A DNA stretch of 64,000 bases, taken from Candidatus Bathyarchaeota archaeon (lineage in GTDB: Archaea; Thermoproteota; Bathyarchaeia; Bathyarchaeales; Bathycorpusculaceae). The stretch spans positions 124,001 to 188,000 of the forward strand of contig JAOZHX010000019.1 of assembly GCA_026014665.1 (NCBI GenBank), given 5' to 3'. Each line of letters starts with the position of its first letter. The stretch's first letter is position 1. Position numbers and translations under genes: made by a program. This document shows, one piece after another, positions 1 through 8,476 of this stretch. The notes under the pieces are model-generated. The model was given only the letters and a program-made list of their open reading frames with translations, was not told the origin of the DNA and did not search any database.

Positions 1-1016
1 GTGCCTTTATGGTTGCTACTTACAAGTTGAACCTGTTTACCCTTTGTTATGGAGCCGCTAAAGATTCTGCCGATGGCGACAGTGCCGCTGTGTGGATCCA
101 CTTCAATGGTGGATATGCACATAAGCAGGGGGGCGTTAGGGTCTACTTTTGCCATGCCGATGCCGACTGCACTGTTCGGATCTCCAGGCCAAATCTGCGA
201 TTGCCTGTAGGGTTGCGCTTGAACTGGGCTTGGCAGATGCTCGCAGAACATGTCAAGGATTGGTTCTGGCAAGGGTGCTTTCTGGCTGAGCTCAGCGACT
301 TTTCTGCCGACATCAGCTGGGTCGCCAGTGTAGGCATCGATTATGTCTTGGAAGGTAACTTTCTTTGCCCTCATGTGCTGGAGGTTTAGGCCCCATTTAT
401 GCAATGCGGAACCGAAGGCTACTCGGCTGTCTTCGATTTTGACTTGCCAATCTTGTTTGTGTTCAGGTGGCGCGTATTTTTCGATGAGGCTGTTTACTCG
501 GAGGAGAATCTTGGCGAATTTGCGTTGAATCTCCTGTGGGGTAAGTTTGATTTCTTTGATTAAGCGGTCAACTTTGTTAATGAATAGGATTGGTTTGACA
601 CGTTCTCTAAGGGCTTGCATGAGGACGGTTTCAGTTTGAGTCATGGGTCCTTCCACAGCATCCACGACGACGAGTGCGCCGTCGACGGCTCGAAGGCTTC
701 GTGTGACTGCACCTGAGAAGTCAATGTGCCCGGGGGTGTCGATGAGGTTGATGAGGTAATCTTGGTCTTTGTACGTGTGGACGAGGCTTACGTTTGAAGC
801 AAAAACGGTCATTTGACGTTTCTGTTCTAGGTCCCAGGAGTCAAGGAAGAGTTTTTGTCCCGCGGTTTGGGTGCTGATGATGCCAGCGGCTGCGAGCAAG
901 CTGTCGGACAGCGTGGTTTTCCCGTGGTCAACATGTGCAATTATGCTGGTGTTGCGTATGATTGCTGGGTTGTTCATCAGTTTAATGATTTCTTCGGTTT
1001 GTCTATACCTCGCCAT
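1..1016 (-). CDS. fusA: Elongation factor 2 (aEF-2), N-terminal part, runs off the left edge
   Basis: Ribosomal translocation GTPase; about 338 residues from the start are visible and the gene continues beyond base 1. The translation has G1 AHVDHGKT (P-loop), G3 DTPGH, G4 NKVD, and the archaeal/eukaryotic context VVVDAVEG and MTQTET, then the domain II entry after IEVDPHSG. ATG is at 1014-1016 with GGAG about 12 bases upstream. Switch I reads KRQMTV where most EF-2 have RGITI; the catalytic Thr is kept but the Gly is not. The diphthamide His lies in the missing C-terminal half; dphB at 56.7 kb implies that the modification pathway exists. Identification as EF-2 is firm. Whether it is the main copy or a paralogue cannot be seen. 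Confidence 0.95.
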   Translation of the reverse strand, partial: MARYRQTEEIIKLMNNPAIIRNTSIIAHVDHGKTTLSDSLLAAAGIISTQTAGQKLFLDSWDLEQKRQMTVFASNVSLVHTYKDQDYLINLIDTPGHIDFSGAVTRSLRAVDGALVVVDAVEGPMTQTETVLMQALRERVKPILFINKVDRLIKEIKLTPQEIQRKFAKILLRVNSLIEKYAPPEHKQDWQVKIEDSRVAFGSALHKWGLNLQHMRAKKVTFQDIIDAYTGDPADVGRKVAELSQKAPLPEPILDMFCEHLPSPVQAQPYRQSQIWPGDPNSAVGIGMAKVDPNAPLLMCISTIEVDPHSGTVAIGRIFSGSITKGKQVQLVSSNHKG

Positions 1017-1640
1017 AGCTATGCAATCTCCAAATTATACGAATTATTATCATCTTCAAAGGTTTGTTGAAGCATTATCACTAATCTCTTGGAAATTAGT
1101 AAGCTACATGGAAAGTGAGTTTGTAGCCTATTAACTTTATGGCACAATTCTTTAAAACATTTGGGCGCCGACAAAAGAGGTCCCCTGAGGATTTTTCTTG
1201 TTTTCTCGTTTACTACCAACTTTTGCTTTTTTTATCAAGACAGCGATTGGCTAGACTTCGCAAACAATGTTAAGTATAATTCGCAAAAAAGAATAAATTG
1301 AGTCTAACTTCCTATAAGCGAAAACAAACCATAACAGGGGAGAAAAAAGTCGATTAACAACATACCCCTTGCCTTTAATTCGGAAGTGAGGCCAATTCCT
1401 TTGCGCTTAAAAATCAATCTGCGTCCGATTAGTTTAAATGCCACATTAAACAATAGGCAAAACAAAATCTTAAAAATGGACCATTTGGTCAACATGTTGA
1501 GGATTGCATTGAACCTTCAAATTAACTCCACTCAAAGCATAATGCTTGCCCAAGGCACTCTTTCTGCATCGGGCATCTGGAGCTGTTCATAGCTACCATT
1601 TTTGCAGAGCTGGCGGTTTATCTTGGAAAAAGCTGCTTCT
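1017..1640. other. Intergenic region between EF-2 and the divergent P-type ATPase
   Basis: About 620 bases separate two divergently read genes, so both promoters must lie here. I see AT-rich tracts but no single convincing TATA box. A 66-codon open frame on the minus strand ends two bases before the EF-2 start, but it resembles nothing I know and starts with TTG, so I do not call it. No RNA gene or repeat is seen. Confidence 0.4.
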
Positions 1641-4388
1641 ATGCCGATTGAAAAGGTTTTCGACGACCTCAAAACATCTCAAGAAGGTTTGTCAAGCCAA
1701 GAGGCTAAGCAGCGCCTTAAAACATATGGGTACAACAGGCTAACCCAGAAAAGGAAGATTCCTTTCGTAAACAAGTTTTTCAGGCACCTTAGGGATCTAT
1801 TCGGCATTTTACTTTTGGTTGCAGCCTTACTTTCATACATTAGTGGCAGTCCAGAACTTGCCTTAATCATTTTGGGAGTAGTGCTTGTTAACATTTTTGT
1901 CAGCATGTTCCAGGAGTCTCGGGCTGAGAAAGCTATGGAAACCCTAAAAAGCTGGATGCCTGAGTATGCCAAAGTCTACCGTGATGGAGAACTAAAGAAA
2001 ATCTCGGTTCGGGAGCTCGTGCCAGGCGACATTATCTTTTTGGAGGAAGGCGACCGTGTTCCGGCAGATGCGCGGTTAATCGAGGCCTTCGATTTATGGA
2101 CCAACAACGTACCATTGACGGGCGAATCGGAGCCTCAGCCGCGGGTTGCTGAAACCGTGAAAACCGTTGAGAAAGCGTTTATACATGCTCCTAACCTTGT
2201 GTTTATGAGCACAAGCGTCGCCAAAGGACAGGGCAAAGCAGTTGTTTATGCTACGGGTATGGGTACGCAGTTTGGCCGCATCGCGAGTCTAACCCAGACT
2301 ATCCGTGAAGAAGAGAGCCCACTTCAGAAGGAAATTGGGTTAATGGCAAGGTATGATTTTCTAATTGCCATTGCTGTGGGAACGGTTTTCTTTATTGCAA
2401 GTTTTCTGTTTCTCGAAGTTCCCCTTGGCACGAGCATTTTCTTTATGATAGGGGTCATGGTGTGCTGTGTACCCGAGGGGTTGCAGGTCACGGTTTCCAG
2501 CGCCTTAGCAATCAACGTGCTTAAAATGGTGAAGCAGAATGTGCTGGTTAAGCGGTTATCAGCCGTGCAAACATTGGGCAGTGTCACAGTCATCTGTACC
2601 GATAAAACAGGCACTATAACCAAGGGCGAAATGACCGTTAACAAACTCTGGGTTAAGGACCGCGTGGTAGAAGTCTCAGGTTTAGGCTATAACCCAGTTG
2701 GCGACTTCACTATAAACGGCCAACCACTTCGCCCAGGAGAAACAACATCTCTTGAGAAGCTTTTGGAAATTGCAGCGCTTTGTAACGGCGCAAAGATTGA
2801 CCCGCCTTCCGATAGAAACCGTAATTGGAGTGTGATTGGTGACCCCACTGATGGCGCTTTGATGGTTGCCGCAATCAAATATGGCTTAACCATTGAGGAC
2901 GAGTTGATTAAGAAACCCATCGTTGATATTTTGCCGTTCAGCTTCGAACGCAAACGTATGAGTACCATTCACCACTTCAAAGATGAAGTGTTAGTTTACA
3001 CCAAAGGTGCGCCAAGAAACATCCTTGATTTATGCACCAAAGTCATGACGAATGGCAAGGTTGAAAACCTAAACCAGGAAACCTTAGATTCGATTGAAGC
3101 CAAAATCCTCGAGTTCGCCAACGAGGGCTTGCGCGTTATTGCAGTTGCCTTCAAACAGCTAGCCAAAAGCGACTACAGAAAGGGCGAAGATGTGGAAAAC
3201 GATTTGGTCTTTGTCGGTTTAGCAGGCATGCGTGATCCACCAAGGACTGAAGTTAAAGATGCCGTTTTGAAAGCTAAGCAAGCAGGCATAAAGACCGTCA
3301 TCATTACTGGGGATTATGGACCAACTGCCCAAGTTATCGCAGAGGAAGTTGGCATTGTGGAGCACCAATGCTGCCAAATAATTCGCGGTGTCGATCTAGA
3401 AGAGTTAAGCGACCAAGGGATTATTGAAGCGGTGAAAAACGGCAACGTGATTTTTGCCCGCGTTTCTCCAGAACAAAAGTTGCGTATAGTAAAGGTCCTC
3501 AAAGTTAGTGGCGCCGTAGTTGCAGTTACAGGGGATGGCGCGAACGATGCTCCCTCACTCAAGGAAGCAAACATCGGTGTTGCGATGGGAGCGTCTGGAA
3601 CGGATGTTGCCCGTGAAGCCGCAGACATAGTTTTACTTAACGACAGTTTCGCCTCGATTGTAGGAGCAGTCGAATCTGGCAGGGCAATATATGAAAACAT
3701 CCGCAAATTCATTGTCTACGTGTTCTCACACAACTGGGCTCAACTGGTTGCCTACGTCCTTTACGCCACCTTAGGAATTCCATTACCGCTCTTGGTAGTG
3801 CAAATTTTAGCCATCGACTTAGCAATCGACGTTGTTCCTTCCTTGGCACTGAGCCGTGAGCCGCCTGAAGCTGGAATCATGCAGGAACCACCAAGAAGCA
3901 TCAAAGAAAGACTCTTCACCCGCGGAGTTTTCCTACGTTCACTATACATAGGCTTAATCATCTCAGCCGGTGCAATGTACGGATGCTTTAGCGCTTGGAT
4001 GGCTGGCGGCTGGCACTTCGGCATGTCATCTGTTCCAAACCCAGATTTCTACGCTAAGGGTGTCACGATGACTTTTGCAGGCATAGTGTTAGGGCAGACA
4101 GGGAACGTTCTTGCCTGCAGAACTAGCAAGCAATCAATTTTCAAAACAAGCTTAGCAAAGAACAAATGGATAGTGGTCGGAATTGTCTCTCAGATTTCAA
4201 TACTTGCCTTCTTGATTTACATACCACTAATGCAACAATTCTTCGGAACAACAGCACTTGGCATAACAGATTGGCTCTACCTACTGACAATTACGGCAGC
4301 CGTTATTCTTGTCGAGGAAATACGCAAAGCATTTAGCAGAAGATTCGCAAAAACCACTGAAGACCTAAGCAAACATGATCACACCTAA
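1641..4388 (+). CDS. P2-type cation-transporting P-type ATPase (Na+/K+ or Ca2+ pump-like)
   Basis: Membrane ion pump of about 915 residues, the usual family length. Visible in order: an N-terminal cation-ATPase domain (LSSQEAKQRL), TGES of the actuator domain near residue 160, PEGL in M4 near 278, the phosphorylated Asp of DKTGTIT near 321, and TGDGANDAP near 630. The M6 sequence IDLAIDVVP keeps the two Asp residues typical of P2C (Na,K-ATPase-like) pumps. At the M5 position where Na,K-ATPase has Glu, my hand alignment gives Gln. The ATG at 1641 is preferred over a TTG at 1602 because family members begin just before this point. The transported ion is not certain. It stands alone, divergent from EF-2. 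Confidence 0.92.
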   Translation: MPIEKVFDDLKTSQEGLSSQEAKQRLKTYGYNRLTQKRKIPFVNKFFRHLRDLFGILLLVAALLSYISGSPELALIILGVVLVNIFVSMFQESRAEKAMETLKSWMPEYAKVYRDGELKKISVRELVPGDIIFLEEGDRVPADARLIEAFDLWTNNVPLTGESEPQPRVAETVKTVEKAFIHAPNLVFMSTSVAKGQGKAVVYATGMGTQFGRIASLTQTIREEESPLQKEIGLMARYDFLIAIAVGTVFFIASFLFLEVPLGTSIFFMIGVMVCCVPEGLQVTVSSALAINVLKMVKQNVLVKRLSAVQTLGSVTVICTDKTGTITKGEMTVNKLWVKDRVVEVSGLGYNPVGDFTINGQPLRPGETTSLEKLLEIAALCNGAKIDPPSDRNRNWSVIGDPTDGALMVAAIKYGLTIEDELIKKPIVDILPFSFERKRMSTIHHFKDEVLVYTKGAPRNILDLCTKVMTNGKVENLNQETLDSIEAKILEFANEGLRVIAVAFKQLAKSDYRKGEDVENDLVFVGLAGMRDPPRTEVKDAVLKAKQAGIKTVIITGDYGPTAQVIAEEVGIVEHQCCQIIRGVDLEELSDQGIIEAVKNGNVIFARVSPEQKLRIVKVLKVSGAVVAVTGDGANDAPSLKEANIGVAMGASGTDVAREAADIVLLNDSFASIVGAVESGRAIYENIRKFIVYVFSHNWAQLVAYVLYATLGIPLPLLVVQILAIDLAIDVVPSLALSREPPEAGIMQEPPRSIKERLFTRGVFLRSLYIGLIISAGAMYGCFSAWMAGGWHFGMSSVPNPDFYAKGVTMTFAGIVLGQTGNVLACRTSKQSIFKTSLAKNKWIVVGIVSQISILAFLIYIPLMQQFFGTTALGITDWLYLLTITAAVILVEEIRKAFSRRFAKTTEDLSKHDHT

Positions 4389-4527
4389 ACACCTTTCCTA
4401 TACGCACGTTCTATGAGAATATAATAGGGAGGAGGGGGAGGCTTAGCAAGCAACAATTTCTGGATAAACAGCGCGTACGTTTCTATATACTTGTTTATAA
4501 AAGGGGGTCAAGAAAAACAAAGTCAAA

Positions 4528-5817
4528 CTAAACGATTTCGCCGCTCAAGTAGGTTCCATGCGCTTCTGTGACCCTGACGTCCACTGTTTTTCCATGCAGG
4601 TTTTGAGCGCTTTTTATGACGATTGGCTTGTAGGCAAAATTACGTCCAACCCAAGAACCCTCAACCTTACCCTTCTCATCCACCAGCACTTGCCCACTCC
4701 AACCAACCCAACGCAAATTCTTCTCTGCCGAAAGCCTCTTAACGAGTTCAGCTGCAAGAGTGCTTCTGCGTTTGATTTCCTCCTTCTCCACCAAGCCATC
4801 CTGCATTTCCCAAGCGGCAGTTTTGGGTCTAGCAAAAAACTTGGAAACGTTAACCACGTCAGGCTTGACTTCCCCCAAAAGCACAAGCGTATTCTTGAAG
4901 GCTTCATCCGTTTCGCCCGGAAAACCAACGATAACGTCAGTTGCCAATGTCAAATCAGGAAACCTTAAGCGGAAAGCATCCACAATCGCTTTGAACTGTC
5001 TAGACGTATAGAACCTGCGCATACGCTGCAAAACCAAATCATCACCACTTTGAACGGGCAAATGCAAAAACTTAAAGATCTTCTCACAGTCAAAAGCATC
5101 AATCAACCTTTCCAGCATACCGATAACCAGATTTGGCGTCATCATGCCAACCCGAACCCGAAAATCCCCCTGCAAGCTACCCAACGCAAAAAGCAACTCA
5201 GCAAGGTCCATGCCCAAGTCCCTGCCGTAGCTGCCTGTGTCCTGCGATGTGACCCAGAACTCTTTTGCGCCACCGACAAAATCAGCTTGAACTCTTCCAA
5301 TGACCTCTTGAATACTGTAACTTCTTAAGTGTCCACGCGCATGGACCACACAACAATAAGCACAACTGCCCAAACAACCATAATTTACCGGAACAATGCT
5401 CACTACAGGGTTGGAGCGTTTCGTTGGAAGACTTAAAAGCGGCTTTTGCTCCATGGCACCTAAATACACCACCCGCTCCCCAGCCAACACCCGTTTAACA
5501 ACATCCACTATACCATTACCCAACGCTGGACCAACCGCACCGTCAAAACGGACCTCACGCAAAAGCCTCTCAAAACTTATCTTTGGCAAGCAACCCGCAA
5601 CAAGAATTTTCTTGTTTTCCGGAGCCAGTTTTAACGTATTGATCATACGGTTTTCAGTCGGCCCTTTCACAGCGCACGTGTTGTAGATTACCACGTCAGC
5701 TTGCTCCTCAGAAGCAACAAGTTCAAACCCTGCTCGCGTTAAGCAACCAGCCAACGTTTCTCCGTCTGCAGTATTGGACGAACAACCGAAGTTACGAATG
5801 AAAACACGCCAAACCAT
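4528..5817 (-). CDS. tRNA-N6-threonylcarbamoyladenosine methylthiotransferase (MiaB/e-MtaB family)
   Basis: Radical-SAM enzyme that adds a methylthio group to t6A37 in tRNA (ms2t6A). The 429 residues show the full MTTase layout. The N-terminal UPF0004 domain has cluster cysteines at 12, 48 and 76. The radical-SAM cysteines form a CxxxCxxC motif at 148/152/155, followed by TSQDTG and, later, HLPVQSG. The C terminus, from about 365, has a TRAM-like region (VGWSGQVLVDEKGK). Start at 5817 is ATG and begins directly with the first beta strand. The archaeal/eukaryotic e-MtaB type is favoured by the domain Archaea; MiaB proper is bacterial. It is separated from the RHH gene by a divergent promoter region. 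Confidence 0.9.
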   Translation of the reverse strand: MVWRVFIRNFGCSSNTADGETLAGCLTRAGFELVASEEQADVVIYNTCAVKGPTENRMINTLKLAPENKKILVAGCLPKISFERLLREVRFDGAVGPALGNGIVDVVKRVLAGERVVYLGAMEQKPLLSLPTKRSNPVVSIVPVNYGCLGSCAYCCVVHARGHLRSYSIQEVIGRVQADFVGGAKEFWVTSQDTGSYGRDLGMDLAELLFALGSLQGDFRVRVGMMTPNLVIGMLERLIDAFDCEKIFKFLHLPVQSGDDLVLQRMRRFYTSRQFKAIVDAFRLRFPDLTLATDVIVGFPGETDEAFKNTLVLLGEVKPDVVNVSKFFARPKTAAWEMQDGLVEKEEIKRRSTLAAELVKRLSAEKNLRWVGWSGQVLVDEKGKVEGSWVGRNFAYKPIVIKSAQNLHGKTVDVRVTEAHGTYLSGEIV

Positions 5818-5911
5818 AGTTTACCTGCACGTTACTTGTTTCACCAACCAATAAAAACATAACCCCCACACACCATTAATTGACAAGAACCTGCAACAAC
5901 CGCTTTAAAAC

Positions 5912-5925
5912 GCTTATAAATAAAA
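5912..5925. promoter_or_regulatory. TATA box, probably divergent
   Basis: CTTATAAATAAAAG is a good archaeal TATA element and is nearly symmetric. It lies about 95 bases upstream of the minus-strand methylthiotransferase and about 100 upstream of the plus-strand ribbon-helix-helix gene. A second AT-rich candidate (about 5955-5970) is nearer the latter. Orientation is inferred. Confidence 0.4.
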
Positions 5926-6022
5926 GCACAAACATGTTATGTGCATATTTAAAGCATAATATATAGAAGTATAACTGACGATCAGCGCTGTATAGCCATA
6001 CAAGAATGGGAGAGTTCAACCG

Positions 6023-6178
6023 TTGAAGCTAATCACTCTGTATCTACCTGAAACGTATATTAAAGCTTTAGACCAGTTGGTAGACGAACGATTCTATCCG
6101 AATCGTGCGGAAGCCATTCGGGTTGCAATACGCGATTTAATAAGTGCTGAAGTTTGGAGGCGAAAAGGCGTTGACTAA
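6023..6178 (+). CDS. Small ribbon-helix-helix (CopG/CdrS-like) DNA-binding protein
   Basis: 51-residue protein, too short for usual ORF cutoffs, starting TTG at 6023 with GGGAG about ten bases upstream. The translation begins MKLITLYLPETYIKALDQ: a beta strand (LITLYLP) followed by a helix, then FYPNRAEAIRVAIRDLIS as turn and second helix. This is the classic MetJ/Arc/CopG ribbon-helix-helix fold that dimerises on DNA. The short archaeal form with PNR/S-E-A-I-R resembles CdrS-type regulators linked to cell-division genes in other archaea, but no ftsZ is seen here. The next gene overlaps its stop codon, so the two are translationally coupled. A role as a regulator is inferred; the target is unknown. 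Confidence 0.8.
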   Translation: MKLITLYLPETYIKALDQLVDERFYPNRAEAIRVAIRDLISAEVWRRKGVD

Positions 6179-6443
6179 ACATGTCCATGATGTGTTAGGT
6201 GTGGAAGACCTCAAGGTTGAGATTTCGCCGCAAATCATCGACAATTGTGCCGTTATTGGTACACCGCCTGTCGCACAAAAGTCGAAGGGCAAAGTGAAAG
6301 TTAGGGTGGTTAAAGCGAAAGTGACTACAAGAAAAAGCCGTTTGGAGAAAGCCACACGAAACCTCTATGACTTGGAAGATTGCTTGGGTCCTGAGAAACC
6401 GCTCAACATCGACCTAGGTCTCTACCAGATGGAAGATTACTAA
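6171..6443 (+). CDS. Unknown small protein coupled to the RHH regulator
   Basis: 90 residues, family not recognised. I choose TTG at 6171, overlapping the upstream stop by eight bases, because GGAGG sits ten bases before it (6156-6160). A GTG at 6144 is in frame but would overlap the RHH gene by 35 bases. The middle is rich in Lys/Val (SKGKVKVRVVKAKV) and the C terminus is acidic and aromatic (NIDLGLYQMEDY). There are no membrane segments or cysteine clusters. The overlap with the regulator suggests a joint function, perhaps as a co-factor or partner of the RHH dimer; that is inference only. Confidence 0.65.
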   Translation: MTKHVHDVLGVEDLKVEISPQIIDNCAVIGTPPVAQKSKGKVKVRVVKAKVTTRKSRLEKATRNLYDLEDCLGPEKPLNIDLGLYQMEDY

Positions 6444-6480
6444 ACCTTCTTTCTCCACTCTATTGTTTCCCAAAAAAAGC

Positions 6481-6491
6481 CTATTATTTTA
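6481..6491 (+). promoter_or_regulatory. TATA-like element before the AlkD gene; mRNA probably leaderless
   Basis: CTATTATTTTA lies about 25 bases before the ATG at 6511 and there is no Shine-Dalgarno sequence between. The spacing puts transcription start close to the start codon, as in leaderless archaeal mRNAs. Confidence 0.35.
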
Positions 6492-6510
6492 GCGACCCTA
6501 AATTATTCAT

Positions 6511-7221
6511 ATGAACCAGATTTTAGCCCAGATTAGAGCTGAACTCCAGGCTAACGCTACTGTAGAGAACCGCCAGAATGCTCAGCGGTTTTTCAAAGAA
6601 CAAGCCGTCTTTTATGGCATAAAAACTCCAACGGTGAAAAAAATAGCAAAAAAACATTGGCAACAAGTAAAGGCACTAGAAAAACCGGCGATTTTTGAGT
6701 TATGCGAGGAACTGCTGCGTTCGGATTTTACTGAAGAAGCATTCATTGTAAACACATGGTTACCACTCTACATAGACTGCCTTGTACCTGCGGATTTGAA
6801 GACGTTTAGGCGTTGGATTGAATGTTACATCAACAACTGGGCGAAATGCGACGGATTTTGCAATCACACCATCGGCGACATACTACAAAAATACCCAAAA
6901 ACAATCTCAGAAGTCAAAAGTTGGGCAAGAAGCAGCAACCGCTGGTTAAAACGAGCTTCAGCAGTTTCTCTGATTGTGCCAGCCAAAAAGGGCTTATTTC
7001 TCAAGGAAGCCTTTGAAATCTGCGATGTGCTGCTGGTGAATGGGGATGACATGGTGCAGAAAGGCTACGGTTGGCTGCTCAAGGAGGAAAGCCGCAATCA
7101 CCAGCAAGAAGTTTTAGATTACGTGATTGCACACAGAGCCGTTATGCCACGAACCGCATTGCGTTATGCTATTGAATTGATGCCTAAAGAACTAAAAACG
7201 AGGGCAATGAACAGAGAATAG
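6511..7221 (+). CDS. alkD: AlkD-like DNA alkylation repair glycosylase
   Basis: 236-residue, all-helical HEAT-repeat protein of the AlkC/AlkD family, which removes bulky or positively charged alkylated bases without base flipping. Recognisable parts are the N-terminal NAQRFFKEQAVFYGIKTP, the segment NNWAKCDGFCNHTIG carrying the conserved Trp and Asp of the active cleft, and SNRWLKRASAVSLI with the conserved Arg. Length is normal (AlkD about 225-240). ATG at 6511 is the only good start. It is monocistronic with a likely leaderless mRNA. Family assignment is strong; substrate range is known only from bacterial relatives. Confidence 0.88.
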   Translation: MNQILAQIRAELQANATVENRQNAQRFFKEQAVFYGIKTPTVKKIAKKHWQQVKALEKPAIFELCEELLRSDFTEEAFIVNTWLPLYIDCLVPADLKTFRRWIECYINNWAKCDGFCNHTIGDILQKYPKTISEVKSWARSSNRWLKRASAVSLIVPAKKGLFLKEAFEICDVLLVNGDDMVQKGYGWLLKEESRNHQQEVLDYVIAHRAVMPRTALRYAIELMPKELKTRAMNRE

Positions 7222-7811
7222 CCTGCTGAATTGTTCTAATTTTATGCAGCTACTAGCTAATTGGAATGATAAACAGAATTTTAAACTCTCCAATCCACAT
7301 GCGTAACAAGCGTAAACCAGAGCACACAAATAAAACTCTTGGCAGCTACACCATACTCCCAACATAATCAACTACATCTTGCAATTTCTAAACCTCACAA
7401 ACGAATTTTGCCCTCTCCAATACAACACATCAAAAATTTTCGTTGCAAGTTCTTGTTTATCTATGGTTTTATCGTGCTTTGCGTTGCACTTTTGCTGCAC
7501 CCATCGCTCTTATGAAGAAAAAAACAAACGATACATACCACCACATCCACAAGAACACTCTGCTAACATAGAGCCATGCACCGCGTGTGGAAGAAAACAA
7601 TCATCTCACACCGAAACAAGCAAAGAGAAACATTGCAAAACCAAAAAGCAACCGCACCCACAAACCATCTTGTGGCAACCACAAAACCGCCACACCCATA
7701 TAAAGACCAAAAGCACAGACAAACCTAAGCCACGACCATTATAGGCGCCCTCTCCATGGTCGTGGCAACTAAAGACCCCAAGTGACCCCAATGAAAAGGC
7801 AGCACTAACTC
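7222..7811. other. Intergenic region between convergent genes, carrying repeat copy C
   Basis: 590 bases between the alkD stop and the stop of the minus-strand cysteine-cluster gene. The right half holds the dispersed 178-bp element. The open frame over it (7379-7744) has no recognisable protein and is explained by repeat composition. I see nothing else in the left half. Confidence 0.6.
7531..7708 (+). repeat. Dispersed 178-bp non-coding element, copy C (most diverged)
   Basis: Aligns over 178 bases, with no evident gaps, to copies at 34350-34527 (reverse) and 54375-54552. The 3' half is best kept: CAAAAAGCAACCGCACCC, then TTGTGGCAACCACAA, a six-base hairpin with a CAA loop, then CCACACCCA and AAAGACC. 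The 5' half is diverged and has lost the CAACATG/CATGTTG hairpin seen in the other two copies. Confidence 0.8.
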
Positions 7812-8396
7812 CTAAGGGATGCCTGCAGTAGCTTCCAGTTTAGCTTTTTTATTCAATAGTTTGAGAAGGGCTAATTCATCCCTCGTGATTCCTGCACGGC
7901 GCAGTTTAACAAGGCATGCTTTGAATTGTTTTTCAGTAAACTTTACCGGTTTAATGCTTTCTGCAGTGAAATGATAAGTTTCTTTTGAGTTTCTTCCTCT
8001 CCTTAAAACAGCACGTTGCCTTTTAAACCGAGTGAGCGCTTTGCAGTTTCTGGTTTGCATACCAAAAACAGTGTTTGGGAATTGTCGGCAGCCATCAGGC
8101 CTTACTTCATAAATAGCGCACATTTTGCCATCTAAGAATGGGCACAGCGAATGCAACGTATAAGAATCGTATTTTGCTTCACCTGCTTCAAAGAGCATCC
8201 CTAATTCTTCGTAAAGCGCTTCGAGTTTACGGTGAACCTCTGGAGCTTTATCAGGGCTGGCTTTGACTGGCCCAGCAGTCAAGAAATCCTCAAGCGTACA
8301 GCACACACTGCACTTGTCGCAAACGAAAGGCAAGTTAACTGACCACTCGCCCTTTTTTGTTTGAAATTCCAGATGAAGATAGAACGTTTCAAACAT
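7812..8396 (-). CDS. YkgJ-family cysteine-cluster protein
   Basis: 194 residues of the YkgJ/UPF0153 family, thought to bind an Fe-S or zinc centre. The N-terminal CDKCSVCC and the later SLCPFLDGKMCAIYEVRPDGCRQFP are the family signature: two cysteine groups about 70 residues apart, then a conserved RPxxCRxFP. The C-terminal 70 residues are basic (FKRQRAVLRRGR) and end in a helical stretch. Function is unknown in any organism; proposals include oxidation sensing or metal delivery. It faces alkD across an intergenic region and lies downstream of the flippase gene with an 80-base gap, so it may be read from its own promoter. Confidence 0.85.
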   Translation of the reverse strand: MFETFYLHLEFQTKKGEWSVNLPFVCDKCSVCCTLEDFLTAGPVKASPDKAPEVHRKLEALYEELGMLFEAGEAKYDSYTLHSLCPFLDGKMCAIYEVRPDGCRQFPNTVFGMQTRNCKALTRFKRQRAVLRRGRNSKETYHFTAESIKPVKFTEKQFKACLVKLRRAGITRDELALLKLLNKKAKLEATAGIP

Positions 8397-8476
8397 TGTA
8401 TTAATTCTCTTGCTTTAATCTGATTTTAGACTTTTAATAAATTTGTTTTTGCCAAACAATTATTCAAATACGTTCC

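Noticed and set aside
1019-1219. 66-codon minus-strand frame ending two bases before EF-2
   Set aside because: TTG start, no recognisable features; could be a leader gene but evidence is too thin.
7379-7744. 121-codon open frame
   Set aside because: Overlaps repeat copy C, is Lys/Thr/His-rich low complexity, and has no family match or ribosome site.
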